A stretch of 64,000 nucleotides of DNA, taken from assembly GCA_021234155.1 (NCBI GenBank), contig JAJEKV010000025.1, positions 3,311,339 to 3,375,338 on the forward strand, given 5' to 3'. Each line of letters starts with the position of its first letter. The stretch's first letter is position 1. The translations under genes were made by a program, and so were the position numbers. The notes beneath the pieces were generated by a model. The model did not search any database and was not told the DNA's origin. It worked only from the letters and a program-made list of their open reading frames with translations. Origin of the DNA: Isoetes taiwanensis (lineage: Eukaryota > Streptophyta > Lycopodiopsida > Isoetales > Isoetaceae). Below are positions 10,535 through 21,009 of this stretch, piece after piece.

Positions 10535-12428
10535 CATAGTTACGGAAAACGGCCGTTTTGGCCGTTTTCTAAAAAAAACGGATTTTTCCTACTGGCTGTT
10601 TTCAAATTGCAAGACGGCGCCAACGAAAACGCGCATGTTAAAAACGTTGAAGAAATCCGTTTTTGTCTCGAAAAAACGGCTAAAAAACGGCCGTTTTCAG
10701 CATCAATCAGCAAAAACCCCTCTGTTCTTAGTTTTTTCAACGTAAACCTAAGCAAACATAAAAAAAGGCAGTCGGTAGCGCTCAAATCTACTTGTTCTTG
10801 GATGGATTCCGGATTTAGATCTCTATATTTGGCTTAAAAGGTGAGTTCTTTCTTCAGTTATCTGGTTGGAAGTGTGTTTCGGCTGGAATTTCGCTGGAAG
10901 TGTGTTTCGGCTGGAAGTGTGTTTCGCCTTGCCTTCTTCCATCAGTCTCACCATTCAAGCATGAGCGCCATCCTTCAGCATCTGGAGCGCCATCTTGTCT
11001 CTTTGCTTCTTCCTTTGCTTCCAAGCCATCTTGCTTCCTTTGCTTCCTTTGCTTCTTAGTTTTCAGTTTTTTAGTCTTCATCCTTTTCTTAATCCCCGAT
11101 TAACATTATATTTTGATATAGCCTTTTCAACTGCTGGTTTGCCACAGTCACAAAAGACTGTTTCGAATTTTATGATCTGCTGCTGATTATCTCCACCTTC
11201 AATTAAAGCATGGCTGTTATTGCTTTCTATGGTTAATCCTTTTGCGTCAGAGCCTTGACCTGCTATTTCAGTGTCCTTCACATTATCTCTAAAGGCATCC
11301 TCTCTGTGAATCACTTACTGCCTCATTTTGATTGCTGCATTGTTCATTGCCTCCGTTATGCTGATTGTATAGTGCATCAGAATACAATATTTGTTCCTCA
11401 TTATCATGGCATATCAACATCCTTTCTGCACCACTGATGTTGTCATTAGGAATTGGTACAAGCGTGTTGTCTATCCTCTCTTCCACCTGTTCGCTTTGTA
11501 CCAGCTCTACATTAATGGCAGTTTCCTCCTTGTCACTGCTCTTTAAAGACAAGATATTTCTCTCTATCATATCTATTTGATCCACATGGCTTTTCCTAGT
11601 CTTCAGTTGTTTGTTGCCTCCAAGTTCAACTGAAGCATCCTTACTGCCCACCTCTGCAATTCGTTTTGTATCCTTCATATTATCACAAGCAGATTTGTTA
11701 GGATGTGAAAAGACAGTACTACAAAGTAGACTCTGATGCCGAACTCCAAGAGCATTTGGTTCAACACAACCAGATTAGACTCAGAGCTTATTTGCAGTCC
11801 CAGTTATGACGCTGCTCATCTCTTCTTGCACCTGCTTGTCATTAGCAAGTGGTACTAGAGTGCTGCCTATGTTTTCTTGCACTTGTTTGCTTTGTATCAA
11901 CTCTATATTGAGGGCTTTGCTGTTCATTGATATGCTAATATGTCTATTTTCTGATTTATTGATTGTTACTAATTGTTAACAAAAAAAAGGGGCCAAATTA
12001 GTAGTATGTTACTAATGAAATTGTTATTGGTTGTGTGTAGGAAACATGTCTACTAGAAAAAGAAAACCACCAAAGGGGACGTCAGGGCTTGAATTTTCAT
12101 TTAGGCTAGTTTGTTAATGTAATGTTCAATCTTGAAGTATTGTTGGTTTTTAAACTATTGTTGGTCTTTAAGTATAAGATATCGACTATCATATATAAAC
12201 ATTTTCAATTATGTAAACATTTTCAATTATGTTAGTTGTTCTTATGACTACAAGAGTTCTTATTATGTTGTTTTTGAGTAAATTAATAGCATTTTCTTGT
12301 TAAATGACCCTATTCTGTATCTTTTGAGTACTTTGCCATTTTTTTGCCGTTTTCGTTTTCCGTTTTCGTTTTCCGTTTTCAAAAAATGACTCGTCGTTTT
12401 CATTTCGTTTTCGTTTTCCGTAACTATG
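10535..12428. mobile_element. Non-autonomous hAT transposon, 1894 bp, 8-bp TSD
   Basis: Terminal inverted repeats begin CATAGTTACGGAAAACG at both ends (perfect for 17 bp). The 8-bp target duplication CCTAGAAT is at 10527-10534 and 12429-12436. An 8-bp duplication is diagnostic of hAT. Subterminal regions are rich in AAAACGG/CCGTTTT motifs. A strong donor (AAAAG/GTGAGT, near 10838) and acceptor (GTGTGTAG near 12041) flank the middle. Just after the acceptor an ATG at about 12047 opens only 23 codons (MSTRKRKPPKGTSG) before a stop. I read this as a deletion derivative that lost its transposase. The interior holds an antisense ORF that may be captured sequence. Confidence 0.92.
11289..11678 (-). 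other. Antisense ORF inside hAT, possible captured gene fragment
   Basis: This is a 129-codon open frame on the minus strand (11678-11289), with a related open piece at 11314-11078 in another frame. Its text TAINVELVQSEQVEERIDNT is echoed by a diverged copy 360-400 bases away (about 11830-11920), where the minus strand reads like NIELIQSKQVQENI. The coding-like internal repeat suggests a captured host exon. I do not recognise the family. Confidence 0.35.
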
Positions 12429-12436
12429 CCTAGAAT

Positions 12437-13710
12437 GGCCAATCGGGAAGAGGGAAAGTCATAGACCCATGCAGCTAACAATTACAGTGGGGGAACAACC
12501 TAAAACTGAAGGACAACAGAGAAAGGAAAGAGACAGGGGAAAACTGAAAATACATTTTCAAAACAAACACGCAGACACGTTTGTACAATCCATCAAAGAA
12601 GAAAGGGGAAAATGGAAGTGGTAGGAGCACAGGGCAAATGAAAATGGGGATGCGCTCAATGACATAACAGTGAAAGTGGCATTAGAAATTTTCGGGAAAA
12701 GAAGGAAGAGAAAGGGAAACAATGCCTTTAAGGCCTCAATCTGGTACGACAATGAATGCAGGGAACAGAAAAGGAAAGTCAAGGCGCTCAGAGGCAAGGA
12801 AACATATTAGAATGAAAGAGCGACATATCTGAGGTTACTGAAAGCAAAGAGAAACAAAAACCTGATGCAACACCAATGGGGACTGGCCAAACTAATCAAA
12901 AAACAACCCTGCAAATTTTGGGGTGGATTTAAAGGGAAGGGACAGGGGAATAGGGGAAGTGAAAACACACAAGGCGACATTGGAACAGCCGGGTGGGAGA
13001 GTTATCTTGAATAAATTATATAAGACAGGGGCATCTCCGGCACCAATACCGGAACTGCAGATGATGGACCGACCGTGTTTCAATATACAGGAAGTGATGA
13101 TAGCGCTAAATTGGATGGCCAATAACAAAGCCCCAGACTGTGGAAGTACTAAAATGTGCAGATACCATGATAGGAAAACAGGTGACAGATATATTCAATG
13201 GTATAATACACACAGGGCTCCTGGACAGATGGGCGTACAACAGGGTAATACCCCTACACAAAGGGGGGAGTAAACAAGAATCTGGAAACTACAGGACAAT
13301 AATGGTAAGCTCCATTTTCGCAAAGTGGTACGGGAAGGTCTAAGACAATAAATTAAAGCAATGGGCAGAGACAGGGAATTTGAGAGCACAGGGGCATGCA
13401 AGTTTCAGACTAGAACACTCAACAACGGACCACCTAGTAACCCTCCGGATACTGATAGGACATAATAGAGGCCACGGAAAGAAAGTAATATGCTGTTTCG
13501 TGGACTTCAGAAAGGCTTTTGACACGGTACCAAGGGAAAAGCTCATACAGAGACTCATAGACATGCAGGCACCGAGAGACATGGTAGGGGCAATTGCAAG
13601 GTTATACTACAATGTATATGCAAAAATAGAAGAAGAAGGAAAGGCAATAAACTGTGACACGGGAGTCAAACAGGGATGTCCTTTATCCCCAACACTGTTT
13701 GAAATATGTA
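12437..13710 (+). pseudogene. LINE ORF2 part 2: end of endonuclease, linker, start of RT
   Basis: After the hAT element the frame resumes with WPIGKRESHRPMQLTI, the typical HRP end of the endonuclease. It passes through a decayed linker with several stops and frameshifts (12.6-13.35 kb). It then enters reverse transcriptase: HASFRLEHSTTDHLVTLRIL, CCFVDFRKAFDTVPREKL (motif A, D in FVDF) and GVKQGCPLSPTLFEI (motif B). It breaks off at about 13710 at a SINE-like insertion. Confidence 0.8.
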
Positions 13711-14112
13711 GCAAAATAACAGGGGGTTCCAGGGGGATTTGATATAGATATAATTCTTGAAACCATAGACCATATCCCTAAAACAATTCAATGGGTTATT
13801 ATAAAAAAAAAGATAGATTTAAGATAAAAAATAGGCACATTAGCTCACTGGTTAGATTGGTTAAAGTAGTCTTATTAGGATATTGAGTTATTTTGGTAGA
13901 GGTTCGAATCTCTGTATTTCATATTCAAAAGCTTACGCGAAACCGTATCGAAACTCGATATACCATCAAAACCTTAGGCAAACTCGTATTCGACATCTTA
14001 AAATCATAGGCGTCCCCAATCATAATTGAGCATAATCGAAACGAGAGGTGTCCAGAGGCTTTAACATACAGTCTGGGCCGTCGGATTGACAGATCCGACG
14101 ACTGTGGTAGTC
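13711..14112. mobile_element. SINE-like insertion with tRNA-derived promoter
   Basis: LINE RT text stops after PTLFEI and resumes as QIDALQDFIAEQ, so about 400 bases are foreign. Inside are a plausible Pol III A box TAGCTCACTGG (13841-13851) and B box GGTTCGAATCT (13901-13911) on the plus strand, 49 bases apart, after an A-rich stretch. The flanks give no clean target duplication (ACTGT recurs on both sides only), so exact ends are estimates. It is not a functional tRNA: arms do not pair well. Confidence 0.6.
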
Positions 14113-15379
14113 CAGATAGATGCCCTACAGGATTTCATAGCGGAACAACAAGGGGATGTGGACGCTCCCATACTCGGGGAAACCAAGGTACCTATCATGT
14201 TATATGCTGATGATTTGGGCATGATGGCCACAAAGAACAAGGGAATGCACAGGCTACTGAAACTACTAGAGACCTTCTGTGAAAAGACAGGGCTAACAGT
14301 GAATCTTACAAAAACAAAATAGTCCTTTTTGGTAACAGGAACAATCACAAGCCGTTCAAATACTTGAGGACAGAATTAGAAGAAGCAACAGAGTACAAAT
14401 ATCTAGGGTATGATACACACGGCACAGGGAAATGGGCTAAAGGGGCAGATGCTAGATTCCAATCAGCCATTGGGAGCTACTACAACATGAAAAATTTCTG
14501 CAATAGAAACAGAATAATAGACTGGGAAATCAAATGCTACCTATTTAGTGCAGTAGTCGTGACAACGCAGCTATATGGGGCGGAAGCTTGGGGACCGGGG
14601 CTAACAGACAAGAAATGGGAAAAGCAAGAAGGAATTTTCAGACAGTTGCATAAACAGGAATTCAAACTGAGAGCAAACACACCGCTGACAGCCATAGTAT
14701 ATGAGACAGGTCAAAAACCTATGGAGGTGAGAGCATGGGAAAAGACCATCAGATACATCATAAGAAATAATGCAGGCGGGAAGTCAGATAAATTAGCGAG
14801 CATCGCGATCAACGAATCAGCAAAGTCACACATCACCGCGAGCAGCGGATGGTTCAGGGATGTAGCAATATGGACCAGAGAAATGGGGATGAATCTGAGC
14901 GAACTGATCGATGAAGGCCAATGGAATGAGGACTAGGCAAGCAAAGCTACGCGAGCATGGTTGCAAAAACACACAGGACCTAAAACACTCTGGCTTATGG
15001 TAGTCTTCAACCCAGAGCGGATGATAGGGCAACAGATGTACCAAGATGACATGCTCGGAAAACAGAGAAGAGACATCCTAGCAAAATTTAGGATGGGGTG
15101 CCATGATTTAAGAATTGAAAAGGACAGGTGGAGGAAAATAGAAAAACACGGCAGAATATGCAGAATCTGTGACAGAAGGGAAGTGGAGGACGAAAACCAC
15201 ATGCTCAATGAGTGTCCAGCATACAGGGACATCAGGGATAAGTACAGAAAGGTAAGATGGGGACAACCAGTACATGCCATGATGGCAAAGACAGAAACAA
15301 TGAGAGAACTGGCAGATGCAATACGAGAAATGTTGACCAGACACCGGGAAGTGCACGAACAAAAAGGGCTTACGATATG
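14113..15379 (+). pseudogene. LINE ORF2 part 3: RT catalytic core to C-terminal finger
   Basis: The segment resumes RT with the catalytic YADDLGMMA motif (about 14200-14226). Next come TGLTVNLTKTK, then a stop/frameshift near 14320, and EYKYLGYDTHGTGKW (motif E region). The thumb and a long C-terminal domain follow (14364-14936). After a TAG at 14934-14936 the frame continues to 15379. It includes a zinc finger CRICDRREVEDENHMLNEC (C-x2-C, H-x4-C), as is usual at the end of LINE ORF2. It ends KGLTI-stop. Few lesions are seen beyond the insertions, so the copy is moderately old. Confidence 0.82.
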
Positions 15380-15635
15380 AGTCGCTCAAGAGGCGAATCA
15401 TAGATGCCCATTAAATGTACAGCTTAAAGCTGTTTGATATAGACGCATACCTGCATGGCCTAGACGTCGAATCAAAGTAGGGTGCCAGCATTAATAGAAA
15501 AAAGTGAGCCTTCAGAAAAGGCTACAATAAAACAACGTGATGAGCTAGTAGCCCCCGTCAGGGAGCTCGCCCATGCTACACAAGTCCAGTGGCCTCAGGG
15601 CACAAGGGACGATAATGTATTCTATTCTATTCTAG
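15380..15635 (+). other. LINE 3' untranslated region and TATTC tail
   Basis: About 250 non-coding bases end in a short (TATTC)n tail at about 15618-15634, then the gypsy gag ORF begins at once. A microsatellite tail rather than poly(A) is seen in several LINE clades. Confidence 0.65.
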
Positions 15636-16224
15636 TATCCTTCATCCCATAGGAGTTGCCAAATTCTTCCATCTCAGCAAGCCATGCTTCTGCTTCCATG
15701 CCGGATCTGTCCTTTCCAGAGAACTGCCCCAGTTTCCTTGTTTTCCAGACATTGCTCATAGCAATGTCTATTTTCTTCTGGTAATCTTCCGCTCGACGTA
15801 CTGTTCCTCCTCTTCGATGTCTGTTCCTATCATTGGAACTATCAGACTCAGTGTCGGAGTTACTGTCACTAGATGCACCAGATGTGGTGTTGTCTGCACT
15901 TGAGCTTGAAGGAGTTACACTTCTCCTATGTCTTTTCTTTCTCTTTTTCTCCTTTGGAACTTCCGGTAGTGGATTCTGCCCTTGGTGAACTTGTTGTTCA
16001 ACTCCTGGAACTTGTGGTGGTAGAGGTCCACACTCCTGGTTTTGCATCAGTGGTGTTGCCCAGTTGACTATCCATGTCATTTGATTTCTCATGCGCACTA
16101 GTCGTCGGTTTGTAGCTTCTGGTGACATGTCATCTTCGACTGCTTCATCGTTGTCATGGCCGAATAAGTTTCTTGGCAACCAGTTTCGTTGTCGGCCTTG
16201 AAATTCTTGTTCCTGAGGTGCCAA
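15622..16224 (-). pseudogene. Gypsy gag, central region (truncated)
   Basis: The minus-strand ORF starts with APQEQEFQGRQRNWLPRNLF and continues with a Pro-rich and Ser/Asp-rich spacer (KKRKKRHRRSVTPSSSS). It ends with the conserved gag start of the capsid region, KLGQFSGKDRSGMEAEAWLAEMEEF, and stops at GMKDT at the LINE tail. The same capsid block recurs in the second element at 60184-60882. An acceptor-like TTGCAG precedes CTGGAATATT near 16245, so the exon upstream may be spliced on. The zinc knuckle is missing. Confidence 0.8.
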
Positions 16225-16245
16225 GCCGAATATTCCAGCTGCAAG

Positions 16246-16572
16246 GTTTTATCAAAATACATTGTTTATGCAATATTCCTTGGTGTTATGATATTGTTAT
16301 CTTGCTTCAAATAAACCATAAAAGATTATAGAATAGAAAATGATTTATATGATCATAAGATAATTTATCTATTCAAAACACATGATTACATAAAATTATA
16401 ATATTATCCTTGGGAGGTAAATACTGGACATAATTTTAAGAAAGCTAAACATGGAAATTGGTAGTTTATTTCTTGGAGCTGGATCCTGCCTTGGATTTGA
16501 AGAAATCCCTAATATGTTTGAGTCTGAGGCCTTTGCCCGTGTTTCGCAGGATATTTCGTGCCGACCCTCCTT
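16246..16572 (-). other. Probable gag intron plus upstream exon end
   Basis: Very A+T-rich sequence lies between the gag start exon and the 16224 ORF. On the minus strand a donor-like GTATTT near 16427 and the acceptor CCTTGCAG near 16245 would frame an intron of about 180 bases. The segment before it reads KEGRHEISCETRAKASDSN in the frame of the gag start, after one stop. Confidence 0.4.
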
Positions 16573-16701
16573 CTAAGGCTTGCTTTCGACAACTACTTCT
16601 TCTTCATGAGGGGGTGGCTGGGCGGCTGCTGCTAGAGCGGCTAAGTGAATTTGTGCTGCGTATGGGCCAACAACTCTGGCGGTGGATTTAGTTCTTGCCA
16701 T
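16573..16701 (-). pseudogene. Gag N-terminus with histone H3-like start
   Basis: ATG 16701 lies about 500 bases inside the 5' LTR and PBS, the expected place for gag. It opens MARTKSTARVV followed by an Ala-rich segment (IHLAALAAAAQ) and an acidic stretch (HEEEVVVESKP), then a TAG at 16573-16575. The same frame continues beyond it. The first nine residues match the plant/animal histone H3 tail MARTKQTAR at eight positions. Gag forms the particle shell. Whether the mimicry is functional is unknown. Confidence 0.55.
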
Positions 16702-17198
16702 GTTTTTTATTTCTGAAAACTGACGTTGATTGGCTAGGAAACTGCTTATCGCTAAGAAAAAGGAGCTTAAGAGACTTTTTGAGGGGTTTTAGTTAATATG
16801 AGGTTTAAAAGGTGGATTATGGGGAATTTTAGAGGAATATTCCTTCGTCAATTATGGTGGAATTTATTGAGCCCCCTTTCATTAATATCTCTCTCAATTT
16901 AAATTTTCGCATTTTCTTGGTTGGAAAATTATGAATCTTCACCATTTTTCACTGGGACCTCAGAATTTAATAATTCTTTGACCCTTTTTAGGTGAGATTT
17001 GATGTAGATGCATAATTTCCACCCCAATCTTTTTAGAATATTCATTTGACTCCTTTTTCATCCCCTATTTAACTAGAATTTAATCCCCACTTACCGAGGT
17101 TCGAGGTTGGAATTTTTCATTCCATTCCTTTTTCTAGGTCAATTAGTCTACTAAATCAGGGATATGGTCAGTGCTAGTTCTTGGTCAACCAAGAACAT
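16702..17198 (-). other. Gypsy leader between PBS and gag
   Basis: A+T-rich untranslated leader. No coding frame is seen. It would hold the packaging signal, which I cannot recognise. Confidence 0.5.
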
Positions 17199-17211
17199 GG
17201 CTCTGATACCA
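17199..17211 (-). other. Primer-binding site, initiator Met tRNA
   Basis: On the minus strand TGGTATCAGAGCC starts one base after the LTR end. This is the complement of the 3' end of plant initiator methionine tRNA, used to prime minus-strand DNA synthesis. Confidence 0.92.
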
Positions 17212-17212
17212 T

Positions 17213-18817
17213 TGTGACGCTCCCCGCATAATATACGGTAACCACCGTACACTCCACGAAAAATCCCCCAACCAGTGTCGTCTACTGGATGGGCCCTCCA
17301 TCTATCCCGTTCTAGGGATGGCTAGAATGGTAAGGGACATGGAGGTGTCTCGTAAATCCGTTCCCTATGGACTCCTAATAACAGCGGAAGCATATAACTA
17401 AATGTCAGTACTAGCAACTAACAATAATAACAATAAGTCTACCTCGAAGGATAGCTCAATCCATCCATCCATAGAGTCGTCAGAAGGATCAATACATCAT
17501 AAAACAATAAAGCTTCTACCCAAGCTCTGACTCGTGGGGAAAGTATACTGACGGCTAGGGTCTCAAGGTAGATACAGACGGAAGTATAAACAATGGTGGG
17601 GCTGGCTATAAGACAATGGCTAAGGGTTGACCACTCCATCCGCCCCTCCTGTGCATACTTTGCAGAAGGGCTAAATCGAGTTATGGCGTGACTGTAGCCG
17701 CCGGATACGCAATCTCTTGGGATCACCCGAAGAGACTACTCTAGGTTTCATCTCCCTAGTCCGATGAGGCAAGGTCGGGTTACATCTCCCCTTCCCGAAA
17801 ATTAGTGATTCGATGGGCGACTAGAGGATCGTGGCGACACACGTCCGTTCATGTCTTTAACCCCCCCAAAGCAAGAACCAGCCGACACTGCGGCTCTTCG
17901 GGGATCAAGGCGACACCGTTGATCCAGGGGGGTGACGAACCCATGCCCGGCCCACACGAAGAGACCGACCATAGGCCTAGTGCGCCCCAAGTCCCGAAGG
18001 CGCCACAGGGACTATTCCACCATCTCGTCACTGATCCCGTTATCTGGTGCTCAGTCAATCCATAACTCCCTTAGTCCGGTGGGCTCTATGTACAGGCCGC
18101 AAGTAATAGGTATTATGGGTCTATCTAGAAGCATCATACATAAGGCTGCTAGGTCTCTACCCCCCTTCCCAATATATGAGGAGCATAACAAGAGATCAAC
18201 CATATCATATCCATAACATATGAACCATAAGAATAAGATCTAACCTAATCACATGGATCTAACTAGGGAGTTCATTGATTCGGTTCATGGGGTGAAATAG
18301 TGATTCTAGGAAGGCTCTACTAGAATACATGACTCTACTTCATCTCTATAGCTGAAACTGCTTCAAAATACCTGCTCCTGACGCATTGCCTCCTGATCCT
18401 GGGGTCTCCATCGATTCTTCAGGGTTCAAGATTACTGCAACCGAATCTAACACGTCCACGCTGCTTGGGCCGCTAGACCGTGCTATGCTGCAGCTTCCGG
18501 ATCTTGATTCTGAACTTCGGGCGTGACAATAGCCTCAAGAGTGGGAGGAGCAAAAGTGTCTTCTGGGTTAGGGTTAGGTATTTATAGGCAAAGTTAGGGT
18601 TAGGGTTGACACCTTGTCCAATGGGATGCGAACACGTGGCTAACTACTCCAATCAGGTATTGCCACGTGGAATTAACCTTTCCTAAGGTTGATCAAGTTA
18701 TATTATAATGTGACTTGAATCTATCTAATTGACATACCAATCTAAATACGATGGATTGTATGGTGACGTAGCCCAAAATATATGTATACATACCGTATAT
18801 TTTAGGGGAACGTCACA
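17213..18817 (-). repeat. 5' LTR of the gypsy element (1605 bp)
   Basis: TGTGACG to CGTCACA, near-identical to 737-2349, with scattered substitutions and small indels (for example near 17695-17715 and 17990-18010). It carries the same TATA box (18579-18588) and G-boxes (18633-18638, 18664-18669) on the minus strand. Confidence 0.95.
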
Positions 18818-18822
18818 CTTTG

Positions 18823-19500
18823 ACAGAAAAGATAACAATGATAAATGAGCCTGAGCTCTCAGAATTATGAAACAGTGCCAGTGTGTACAAAGTGTAGTTT
18901 CACCTGGAGGGAATCGTTATAAGCAATTGCTCCTGCAAGCGATGCACAATACATGTAAGAGAAAGGGGAAAAAACAAAAGGTTCATTGCAAGCACACTAC
19001 CAGCACAACACGATTTTGCAAGGAGCCAACTAAATAATCTCCAAGATCCCTTGAAAACAGAAGAATCGATACCTTTCCTATTCAAACCTGAAGCAACAAT
19101 ATGGATAGAATAATAATTTGGGTGCCATACATTGTCTTTCTATTCCTACCAAATGCAATGAACAATGGAATCAATGTTATGTATTTCTAGTCTAAACATT
19201 AGATTACAAAATAGACAAAATCACATTTACTGGCACACAGTCTTGAATAAGAAGAAGAGCCAATATGCATATAGGTACTGCCAGAGCTCCCCTGAACATT
19301 TTTGCAGCAATACTTGTTGCGTCTAAATGGCCCAGATTTTGCTATTGTTGTATTAAATCAGTTTTACAGATCTGCACATGTGCCAAACACTCAAAAGTTA
19401 AAGAGAAAGGAAAATTTCATATGGGAAATAGAAACACGGTAATTGCAAAAACCTTGCAATCAACAGAATTTGCAGTACCATGCAAAAAGAACAGACTACA
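18823..19500. other. Unique flank; possible small exon on minus strand
   Basis: This is non-repetitive DNA between the gypsy element and the solo LTR. On the minus strand a TTGCAG acceptor at about 18934 is followed by a 29-base open segment and a CAG/GTGAAA donor near 18900, resembling a micro-exon. No protein family is recognised. Confidence 0.25.
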
Positions 19501-21004
19501 TGTGACGTTCCCGGGACATATACGCTATAAATACATATATTTTTGGGTCCGTCACTATACAAGTCTACCTTCGTAGCCTTGTATAATTTAGGAAGTGGCA
19601 TGTGTGCATATCTAAGTTAAGTATATAACTTAGATAACCTTAGGATAAGGACCAATTTCCACGTGGCCTTATCCTATTGGGCAATTGCCACACGGCCATG
19701 TCCCATTGGAGCCACGTGGCAGCACACATGGACCCTAACCTATATTAACCTAAACCCTAACCCTAGGCCTCTTTTCCTAGCCAACACCCTGGGAACCTTC
19801 TTCGCACTCGAAACTCCGTTTCGAGCATCATTTGCTGTGGCATAGCCTAGTGCAGCAGCCCCCAGAGCGTGTGCACGACCTTGGAGCGAGCGCTACTTCG
19901 ACCACTTCGAGGATCATAGAGACGCAAGGAATAGGAGGGAGCTCGTCGGGAGCAGGTATTTGGAGTAGAGTTCCTTGTAGTTCATCTAGAAGTTAGCACT
20001 CCAGATGAGTATTTCGTAGCTAGAGTAGAGCCATCCTAGAACCCTTATTCAACATCTTGAACCCTAATCAAGGAACCCTAACTATAAGTTAGATATGTAT
20101 GATTAGGTTAGATGTTATTCTGTTGATTATCATGTTATGAAGTTATGTGATGATGGTTGATCATGTTTGCTCCTCTTGTATTGGGAAGGGGGGTAGAGAC
20201 CTAGTAGCCATTATTTAGTAATGCTCCTAGTTAGACCTTTTAGTTCCTATTATATGCGGCCTGTGCATAGGAACCCATCGGGCTACGAGGGCTATGTTGT
20301 GACTCAGCACTACATAATGGGGCTAGAGACGAGATGGAGGGAGGGTCCCTGCTGAGCGCGGCTACTGGGGACCCCATAGCGGGCTAGGCTTATGGCCGGT
20401 CACTTCGAGTGGGCCGGGCATGAGTCCGACAAGTCGGGGACGAATCGTGTGTCGCCACGATTCTCTAGCCGCTCGTGGAACCTGTAGACCCCGGGAGCCT
20501 CAACGGACCAGAGAGATTCAACCCGGAGTAGTCTCGATGGGTGATGCCATGGGATTGCGTATCCGGAAGGCTAGAGTCATGCCAGAGCCCGATTTAGCCC
20601 ATCTGCAAAGTATGCACAGGAGGGGCGGATGGAGTGGTCAACCCTAGCCATTGTCTCAATCCAACCCCGCCATTGTTATGACTCAGTCTGCTCTATCTTG
20701 AGGGGTAGGAGCTCTCATGTTTTATGGCATATGTATATCTCTGTTGTAGCTATGGATATGTGGATGGGCTACCCTTCGAGGTAGCAGGATGTATAGCTAT
20801 TGCTAGTATTAACATTGTCATGCTTCCGCTGATATAGGAGTCCATAGGGGAAAGGCGCGCAAGACACCTTCGTGTCCCCTTCCCGCACCAGGGGTACCCC
20901 AGAAGTGCGGGATAGACGGAAGGCCCGTGCGATCGAAAGATCGGACAGGGGATTTCCTGCGAAGTGTACGGCCAGGCGCCGTATATTTTGTAGGGAGTGT
21001 CACA
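19501..21004 (+). mobile_element. Solo LTR related to the gypsy LTR, opposite orientation
   Basis: It begins TGTGACGTTCCC and ends GTGTCACA, with a perfect 5-bp target duplication CTACA at 19496-19500 and 21005-21009. The body is a diverged, reverse-oriented relative of the LTR at 737-2349 (shared blocks around the CCACGTGG, CCCTAACCCTA and ACCCTTCGAGGTAG segments). No internal region is present, so it is the product of LTR-LTR recombination. Two CACGTG motifs (19660-19665, 19713-19718) lie before CTATATTAA near 19740. The ORFs within it are not genes. Confidence 0.85.
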
Positions 21005-21009
21005 CTACA

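Larger units (their letters stand above)
6300..15635 (+). mobile_element. Non-LTR retrotransposon (LINE) with coiled-coil ORF1, interrupted by hAT and SINE
   Basis: This is a plus-strand LINE inside the gypsy element. In order it shows: an upstream TATA box and Cys-rich ORF (6519-7186), a leader with structured repeats (7940-8420), ORF1 (8732-9811), ORF2 with AP endonuclease, reverse transcriptase and a C-terminal CCHC finger (9812-15379), then a short 3' region ending in TATTC repeats at about 15620-15634. The tail meets the gypsy gag ORF directly. The 5' boundary is uncertain because no target duplication was found, so 6300-7600 could in principle belong to another element. Two later insertions split ORF2. 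Without them the LINE would be about 7 kb. Confidence 0.82.
737..18817 (-). mobile_element. Full-length Ty3/gypsy chromovirus with nested insertions
   Basis: The element is bounded by two direct LTRs starting TGTGACG and ending CGTCACA. A perfect 5-bp target duplication, CTTTG, lies at 732-736 and 18818-18822. A primer-binding site complementary to initiator Met tRNA lies inside the right LTR and a polypurine tract lies next to the left LTR, which sets the orientation as minus. The order read on the minus strand is LTR, PBS, gag, protease remnant, RT, RNase H, integrase with chromodomain-like tail, PPT, LTR. The LTRs look very similar by eye (mostly isolated substitutions), so the insertion is fairly young. 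A LINE at about 6300-15635 sits between the gag and protease sequences, and gag C-terminus/zinc knuckle plus most of protease are missing there. The copy is defective. Confidence 0.93.

Noticed and set aside
13841-13911. tRNA gene
   Set aside because: A and B boxes are present but the arms do not pair into a cloverleaf; better explained as a SINE head.
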